Positions 1 through 4,367 of a stretch of 5,836 nucleotides of DNA are shown here, piece after piece. The notes beneath the pieces were generated by a model. It did not search any database. It was not told the DNA's origin and saw only the letters and a program-made list of their open reading frames with translations. Positions within the stretch are counted from its first letter, which is position 1, and each line of letters begins with the position of its first letter. Source of the stretch: Candidatus Pelagibacter sp. TMED239. Its GTDB lineage: Bacteria; Pseudomonadota; Alphaproteobacteria; Pelagibacterales; Pelagibacteraceae. The stretch lies in the NCBI GenBank assembly GCA_002169475.2, contig NHKK02000039.1:10491-16326 (forward strand), in the 5' to 3' direction. Both the position numbers and the translations under genes were made by a program.

Positions 1-726
1 GCAAAAAAATTGTTTAAGGTTGGTGATGAAATAGATTGTGTAATAACTGAAATTGACAAGGAAAAAAGAAGAGTGGCAATTTCTCATCGATTAACAAAAG
101 AAAATCCTTTTGATGTATTTGAGAAGAAATTCCCATTAGGTACTATTGTTGAAGGTAAGGTTGTTAATAAAAATGAATATTCGTTGTTCGTTAATATTGA
201 AGATTTAGAAATTGATACTTTCCTTCATTGTAATGATTTAACATATTTAAATAATGGTGAAGAAGAATTAAAAAAATATAAAAAAGGTGATAAGATTAAA
301 GTAAAAATTTTAGAAATAAAAGTTTCTGAGCAAAAGGTCAGAGTTGGTCTAAAGCAAACTCAAAATGATCCTCTTGATTGGTTTGGAGATAAAAAAGTAA
401 ATCAAACAATCACAGTAAAAATTATTTCAACTGATAATAAAGGTTTAATCGTAAGACCAATAGGATGTGAGATGGATTTTTTAATAAAGAAATCTCAAAT
501 AGCAATCAACAGTGCTGATGCAAGACCTTCAAGATTTACTGGAGGTGAAAGTATTGATTGTGCAATATCTGATTTAGATTTAGGTAAAAGAAAAATAGGA
601 TTAAGTATAAAACTTTTAGAAGAAATTGAAAAAAAAGAGGCTTTAGAAAAATATGGTACTGAAGGATCTGGAAAGAATTTACCATTTTCATCATTATCCG
701 AAGATCTTAAAAAAAAAGATAAGTAA
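1..726 (+). CDS. rpsA: 30S ribosomal protein S1, C-terminal part (5' end outside window)
   Basis: S1 binds mRNA on the small ribosomal subunit and helps load transcripts with weak or no Shine-Dalgarno sequence. The reading frame is open from the first base, so the start lies upstream; a TTG at position 10 is internal, not a start. The 241 visible residues are roughly the last 40% of a normal alphaproteobacterial S1. They hold the end of one S1 OB-fold repeat (VGDEIDCVITEIDKEKRRV, the typical last strands), a full repeat from about residue 46 to 121 (ending KYKKGDKIKVKILEI...VGLKQ), and a final repeat to about residue 210 (ending RKIGLSIK). A charged tail with GTEGSG follows, like other alphaproteobacterial S1 tails. 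The last two repeats are divergent: the usual FG-x-F RNA-binding strand reads YSLFVNI in one and GLIVRPI in the other. The stop is TAA at 724-726. Confidence 0.95.
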   Translation, partial: AKKLFKVGDEIDCVITEIDKEKRRVAISHRLTKENPFDVFEKKFPLGTIVEGKVVNKNEYSLFVNIEDLEIDTFLHCNDLTYLNNGEEELKKYKKGDKIKVKILEIKVSEQKVRVGLKQTQNDPLDWFGDKKVNQTITVKIISTDNKGLIVRPIGCEMDFLIKKSQIAINSADARPSRFTGGESIDCAISDLDLGKRKIGLSIKLLEEIEKKEALEKYGTEGSGKNLPFSSLSEDLKKKDK

Positions 727-749
727 AATAAGAAACTGAGTAGTAAAAA
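727..749. other. rpsA-ihfB spacer, the only intergenic DNA in the window
   Basis: These 23 bases separate the S1 stop codon from the ihfB start. There is no inverted repeat followed by a T-run, so no factor-independent terminator ends rpsA here, and there is no room for a conventional promoter. ihfB is therefore probably read through from rpsA. A weak purine-rich element (GAG at 738-740, nine bases before the TTG) is the only candidate ribosome-binding site. Confidence 0.6.
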
Positions 750-1040
750 TTGGCAGTTGTAAAATCTAAACTTCTAAAAGACCTATCAAAAAACTATCCA
801 AATTTTTTAAAAAAAGATCTGGAAAAATTTACAAATATTATTTTAAAAGAAATTAAGAATACCCTTAAAAAAGGTGAAAGGGTAGAATTGAGAGGGTTTG
901 GAATATTTTCAACCAAAACTCAGAAACCTAGGATTTCCAGGAACCCAAAAACAGGTGAAAAAGTGAATACTCCAGAAAAAAAAACAATTCACTTTAAAAT
1001 GTCAAAAGACTTGTTTAAAAAATTAAACAATGAAACATAA
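750..1040 (+). CDS. ihfB: Integration host factor beta subunit (IHF-beta / HimD), HU-IHF family
   Basis: IHF is a heterodimer that binds the minor groove at specific sites and bends DNA by about a U-turn, acting in transcription, replication and recombination. The 96-residue length is normal. Residues 42-53 (GERVELRGFGIF) match the IHF-beta body; Glu46 and Arg48 correspond to the beta-subunit residues used in site recognition and distinguish it from plain HU. Residues 63-69 (SRNPKTG) are the DNA-inserting beta arm, with the intercalating proline at 66. The start is TTG: an in-frame TAA lies at 744-746 and no in-frame ATG or GTG occurs until Met84, so TTG at 750 is effectively forced. It places the N-terminus (AVVKSKLLKDL) in register with family members. 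The 3' end overlaps pyrF by 11 bases. Its place after rpsA is the classical one. The remaining doubt is beta versus alpha subunit. Confidence 0.93.
   Translation: MAVVKSKLLKDLSKNYPNFLKKDLEKFTNIILKEIKNTLKKGERVELRGFGIFSTKTQKPRISRNPKTGEKVNTPEKKTIHFKMSKDLFKKLNNET
1030..1040 (+). other. ihfB-pyrF 11-nt translational overlap (ATGAAACATAA)
   Basis: The pyrF ATG (1030-1032) lies upstream of the ihfB stop TAA (1038-1040) in another frame. There is no clear Shine-Dalgarno sequence before the ATG, so ribosomes finishing ihfB probably start pyrF by re-initiation. The sequence is nearly identical to the trpF-trpB junction. Confidence 0.7.
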
Positions 1041-1722
1041 AAACATTTTTGTTGCTTGTGACACATCTAATTTAATTGAAATAAAAAAAATTATAAAACA
1101 AACACAGACAAACAGGCTCAAAGTTACACCAAAATTTGGGATGCAATTTTTTTACTCTAAAAATGGAAGGAAGTTTTTAGAAAACTTTAAAAAAGATTTT
1201 TGGCTAGATTTAAAAATTAATGATATTCCACAAACAGCATTATCAGCAATAGATAGTTTAAAAGATTTAAAAAAATGTAAATTTATTACTGTCCATGCAA
1301 ATGGTGGCCTTGAAATGTTAAGAGTTGTTAAAAAGAAAGCTAAATCAATTAATAAAGATTTAAAAGTACTTGGTGTTACAATTTTAACAAGTCTTAATAA
1401 GAAATCACTGAAAGAAATAGGTTATACAAAATCTGTAAAACAATTAGTTTTAAGACAAGCTGGTCTAATAAAAGAATCAGGTTGTGATGGTGTTGTTTGC
1501 TCTGCACAAGAGGCGAAAATAATTAAAAAAAAATATAAAAACTTATTTATTGTTACTCCAGGAATAAGGTTGCCTGGTGATAAAGTTAATGATCAGTCGA
1601 GGGTAATGACTCCAAATGATGCTTTTAAAAATAAAGTATCTGGTATTGTAATAGGGAGATCTTTAATTAAAGGAAATATTAAAAATAATATTCAAAGATT
1701 AGTTGATCACTTAAATAGATGA
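1030..1722 (+). CDS. pyrF: Orotidine 5'-phosphate decarboxylase (OMP decarboxylase)
   Basis: This cytosolic TIM-barrel enzyme decarboxylates OMP to UMP, the last step of de novo pyrimidine synthesis. At 230 residues it has the usual bacterial length. Visible landmarks are Asp11 (VACDTS), Lys35 in PKFGMQFF, and the catalytic Asp60-x-Lys62-x-x-Asp65 in LDLKINDIPQT. Others are VTILTSL at 116-122 (substrate-binding Thr), the phosphate loop TPGIRLPGDKVNDQSRVMTP at 176-195, and GRS at 209-211, where Arg normally contacts phosphate. All the charged catalytic residues are present, so it should be active. One mild change is Asn64 in DIP-motif context where His is common (DLKxHDIP). The ATG lies inside the last codons of ihfB with no clear Shine-Dalgarno sequence, so translation is probably coupled. 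The stop overlaps the trpF start as ATGA. pyrF beside trpF is seen in other alphaproteobacteria. Confidence 0.96.
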   Translation: MKHKNIFVACDTSNLIEIKKIIKQTQTNRLKVTPKFGMQFFYSKNGRKFLENFKKDFWLDLKINDIPQTALSAIDSLKDLKKCKFITVHANGGLEMLRVVKKKAKSINKDLKVLGVTILTSLNKKSLKEIGYTKSVKQLVLRQAGLIKESGCDGVVCSAQEAKIIKKKYKNLFIVTPGIRLPGDKVNDQSRVMTPNDAFKNKVSGIVIGRSLIKGNIKNNIQRLVDHLNR

Positions 1723-2348
1723 TCAAAGGATCCAAAATCTGTGGTATTTCAGATCTAGACACTCTTAATTTTATAATTAATCATCCCTTCCCACCTCAAT
1801 TTATTGGTTTTATTTGTAACTATAAAAAAAGTTCAAGATTTGTTGATGTTGAAAAGCTTCATAAGTTATTAAAATTAGATAAAAAAAAATCAAGCTTTGT
1901 AGCAGTTCTTGTTAAACCTGATCAAGATGTTTTAGAAAAAATTAAACTACTTCCCTTTGATTATTACCAAATTTATGACTGTTCACCTGAAGAAATAAGA
2001 ATAATTAAAAAAAAATATAATAAAAAAATTATTACTGCCTTAACTATAAAAGATGAAAATGATGTTCAAAAATATCATTCATTTTCTGAGGTTACTGATA
2101 TTTATTTATTTGATAGCAAGGGTTATGAGAAAAGCATGACTTTTGATCATAAGCTTATTGAAAAAATTAAAATTAACAAACCATTAATGATAGCAGGTAA
2201 TATTCAAATAAATGATGATCTTGAAAATTATAAAAAAATAGCAGATATTATAGATATATCTGGGGGTCTAGAAACTTATGGGGTAAAAGATAAATCCAAA
2301 ATAGATATATTTTTAAAAAAGATAGAACAGGTACAAAATGAAACTTAA
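1719..2348 (+). CDS. trpF: Phosphoribosylanthranilate isomerase, divergent
   Basis: TrpF performs the Amadori isomerisation of N-(5-phosphoribosyl)anthranilate to CdRP in tryptophan synthesis, on a TIM barrel. Its 209 residues are normal in length. KICGI at 6-10 holds the general-base Cys8; FICNYKKSSRFV at 31-42 matches the family's F-x-x-S-x-R-x-(V/I) segment; YYQIYD at 82-87 corresponds to the VQLHG strand. Asp132 in LFDSK is the likely general acid. The following loop is unusual: GYEKSMTFDH at 135-144 stands where most enzymes have GGTGxxFDW, losing the glycines. AGNIQ at 159-163 replaces AGGL, and DISGGLETYGVKD at 179-191 corresponds to DVSSGVE-x-GxKD. Position directly before trpBA supports the assignment strongly. 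It begins at the ATGA overlap with pyrF and ends with an 11-base overlap with trpB. Confidence 0.92.
   Translation: MIKGSKICGISDLDTLNFIINHPFPPQFIGFICNYKKSSRFVDVEKLHKLLKLDKKKSSFVAVLVKPDQDVLEKIKLLPFDYYQIYDCSPEEIRIIKKKYNKKIITALTIKDENDVQKYHSFSEVTDIYLFDSKGYEKSMTFDHKLIEKIKINKPLMIAGNIQINDDLENYKKIADIIDISGGLETYGVKDKSKIDIFLKKIEQVQNET
2338..2348 (+). other. trpF-trpB 11-nt translational overlap (ATGAAACTTAA)
   Basis: The trpB ATG sits inside the last codons of trpF, whose TAA is at 2346-2348. It differs from the ihfB-pyrF overlap at one base. A short AGG at 2329-2331, six bases before the ATG, could act as a ribosome-binding site, so coupling and independent initiation are both possible. Confidence 0.65.
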
Positions 2349-3570
2349 AAGAGAAATTCCATTAATTGACCAACATGATCAACACGGCTTTTGGGGTGGT
2401 AAATTTGGAGGAAGCTTTATTCCTGAAACTTTAAAAAAACCTGTAGAAGATTTAACAATTCAATTTCAAAAACTTAGAAAAGATAAAAAATTTTTAAGAA
2501 AAAGAGATTTTTATTTTAAAAATTATGTTGGAAGCCCTACTTCATTTGTAAAACTCAAGAGTCTAACAAACCATTTAGGGGGTGCTCAAATTTGGGCAAA
2601 AGTTGTTTCTGAAGCAAATGGCGGTGCTCACAAAATATATAATGCAACTGTCCATGCTCTAATCTGTAAAACTATGGGTAAAAAATATATCATTGGTGAT
2701 ACAGGTGCTGGTTATGCAGGTAAAATGCTCAGTATGGCTGCTCAAAAATTTGGCCTTAAATGTAAAATATTTATGGGTGCAAAAGACATTAAAAGACAAA
2801 AACCTAACTGTGACGCAATGAGAAAAAATGGAGCTGAAATAGTTCCAGTTTACTCAGGCAGTCGAACGCTAGTTGATGCTGTAAGTGAATGTATGAGATA
2901 TTGGGTGTCTAATTGTGATAATACTCATATGTGTGTTGGTAGTACTGTAGGTCCAAATATATTTGTTAAAATTTGTGGCTGGAGTACTGCTCAAATCTCT
3001 AGAGAATTAAAAGTTCAATTAAAATCACAATTTAAAAAAATTCCTAAAAAAGTAAAATTAATAAATTGTGTTGGTGGAGGAAGTTCAGCCTACGGTTTTT
3101 GGAGTGAATTTATTGATTATAATAAAAGCCAAATTGAATTAATTGGTGTTGAAGCTGGCGGACCAAAAAATTCAAAACTTCATGCAGCACCATTAAGTAA
3201 AAATGCTAAAATTGGAATTCTACATGGAGCAGCATCTTATCTTTGCCAAAACAGTGAGGGACAAATAAATGATACGGAATCTATTAGCGCTGGGTTAGAT
3301 TATCCTGGGGTTAGTCCTATTCATTGTTTTTTAAAAGATTCTAAAAGAGCAAGATATACTTATGCAACTGATGAAGAAGCTCTTGATGCACATGTAATGG
3401 TTACTAAATATGAAAATTTGAATCCCAGTCTTGAGCCAAGCCATGCATTTGCGGAAGCTATTAAAATTGCACCCAAGCTAAGTAAAGATACTATCATCAT
3501 AGTAAACTCATGTGGTGATGCAAAAAAAGACAGGGATATTTTGAGAGAAAGATTAGGTAAAAGAAAATGA
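2338..3570 (+). CDS. trpB: Tryptophan synthase beta chain, divergent active site
   Basis: TrpB is the PLP-dependent (fold type II) subunit that condenses L-serine with indole to tryptophan. At 410 residues it is slightly longer than the Salmonella chain (about 397), with about 12 extra N-terminal residues. Family marks are WGGKFGGSFIPE (19-30), GGAHK with PLP-lysine Lys99 (95-99), MGAKDIKRQ (146-154), the PLP-phosphate loop GGGSSA (246-251), GVEAGG (270-275), SAGLDYPGVSP (317-327) and LEPSHAFAEA (365-374). Departures by my alignment are Asp121 for catalytic Glu109, Tyr126-Ala127 for Gln114-His115, Val179 for Lys167, Leu295-His296 for gate Tyr279-Phe280, and Cys392 for Ser377; GAHKIYN replaces GAHKTN. 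The frame is intact and flanked by trpF and trpA, so it is almost certainly the working beta chain of this lineage, not a decayed copy. An AGG at 2329-2331 is a possible ribosome-binding site. The start overlaps trpF by 11 bases. Confidence 0.93.
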   Translation: MKLKREIPLIDQHDQHGFWGGKFGGSFIPETLKKPVEDLTIQFQKLRKDKKFLRKRDFYFKNYVGSPTSFVKLKSLTNHLGGAQIWAKVVSEANGGAHKIYNATVHALICKTMGKKYIIGDTGAGYAGKMLSMAAQKFGLKCKIFMGAKDIKRQKPNCDAMRKNGAEIVPVYSGSRTLVDAVSECMRYWVSNCDNTHMCVGSTVGPNIFVKICGWSTAQISRELKVQLKSQFKKIPKKVKLINCVGGGSSAYGFWSEFIDYNKSQIELIGVEAGGPKNSKLHAAPLSKNAKIGILHGAASYLCQNSEGQINDTESISAGLDYPGVSPIHCFLKDSKRARYTYATDEEALDAHVMVTKYENLNPSLEPSHAFAEAIKIAPKLSKDTIIIVNSCGDAKKDRDILRERLGKRK

Positions 3571-4367
3571 ACTCTTTATTGAATCAAGCATTTCAAAATG
3601 CAAAAAAAGAAAATAGACCTGCTCTACTTACTTATACTGTTGCTGGTGACAACACTAAAAAGAAATCATTAGAAATTCTCAAATCAATTTCTAAATATTC
3701 AGATATTTGTGAACTTGGGTTTCCACATAACACTCCTATTGCTGATGGAGGCCAAATACAAACAAGTGCATATAGAGCAATAAAGAATGGGATTAAGATC
3801 AATGATGTTTTCTCTATTACCAAAGATTTTAAAAAATCAAAAAAAACTAAACCAATCATTTTGATGGGTTATTACAACATGATTTTTCAATTTAATGAAA
3901 ATAAATTTTTAGATAAATGTAAAAATGTGAAAGTTGATGGTTTAATAGTGGTTGATCTACCTTACCCTGAAAATAAAAAATTTGCTTCAAAATGTAAAAG
4001 AAGAGGAATTAATTTTATTCAATTAGTTTCCCCAACAACATCATCTACGAGATTAAAAAGAATTATCAAAGATTCTCATGATATGATTTATTATATTAGT
4101 ATGCTTTCAACCACTGGAGGAAAATTAAAAGTTTCACCTAAGAAAATTTTAAAAGAATACAAGAAAATTAAGGATCAAAATAAATCAAAAAATATTGTTA
4201 TAGGATTTGGAATCACTGAAAAAACAATAAAATCTCTAAAAAAAGCTGACGGATTAGTGGTTGGAAGTGCGATTTGTAAAGAAATAACAAACTCTATTAA
4301 AAAAAGACAAAATACTGTCATAAATGTTACTAATGTTGTTAGAAAATTAAAAAATAAAATAAAATGA
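3567..4367 (+). CDS. trpA: Tryptophan synthase alpha chain, altered inter-subunit loops
   Basis: TrpA cleaves indole-3-glycerol phosphate to indole, which in known enzymes passes through a tunnel to TrpB. The 266-residue TIM barrel numbers almost exactly as the E. coli/Salmonella chain. Both catalytic acids are present: Glu49 (CELGFP) and Asp60 (IADGGQIQ). LLTYTVAGD (20-28), PIILMGYYN (96-104), DGLIVVDLP (124-132), SPTTSSTRL (155-163), GFGI (213-216) and the phosphate-binding DGLVVGSAI (228-236) are standard. The two mobile loops that talk to TrpB differ. Loop 2 reads PHNTP (53-57) instead of PFSDP, so Asp56 is Thr. Loop 6 starts SMLSTTG (178-184), so Arg179 is Met and Gly181 is Ser, while Thr183 is kept. 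It starts within an ATGA overlap with trpB (possible AGG at 3555-3557) and ends in an ATGA overlap with accD. Confidence 0.96.
   Translation: MNSLLNQAFQNAKKENRPALLTYTVAGDNTKKKSLEILKSISKYSDICELGFPHNTPIADGGQIQTSAYRAIKNGIKINDVFSITKDFKKSKKTKPIILMGYYNMIFQFNENKFLDKCKNVKVDGLIVVDLPYPENKKFASKCKRRGINFIQLVSPTTSSTRLKRIIKDSHDMIYYISMLSTTGGKLKVSPKKILKEYKKIKDQNKSKNIVIGFGITEKTIKSLKKADGLVVGSAICKEITNSIKKRQNTVINVTNVVRKLKNKIK

Noticed and set aside
10..12. TTG at position 10 as the start of a separate 238-residue protein
   Set aside because: The frame is open to the window's left edge and the sequence begins in the middle of an S1 repeat, so this is an internal codon of rpsA.
803..815. T6A7 palindromic run in ihfB that might be a terminator or protein site
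   Set aside because: It is pure T/A with no GC stem and codes for conserved-length helix residues (NFLKKD); composition alone explains it.
1518..2020. Repeated string around 1520-1537 (pyrF) and 2002-2019 (trpF), both encoding IIKKKY before a barrel strand
   Set aside because: Both proteins are TIM barrels in an AT-rich genome; a Lys-run helix before a strand arises easily by chance, and flanking sequence does not continue the match.
2338..3570. Possibility that the gene is a stand-alone TrpB2-type or other PLP lyase, or a pseudogene
   Set aside because: It overlaps trpF and trpA with intact frame, keeps the PLP lysine, GGGS loop and C-terminal family motifs, and no other beta chain is present in the cluster; a divergent true beta chain fits better.
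3632..3859. 75-codon open frame on the minus strand inside trpA
   Set aside because: It is antisense to a well-conserved part of trpA and resembles no family I know; its hydrophobic look comes from reading lysine/asparagine codons backwards.
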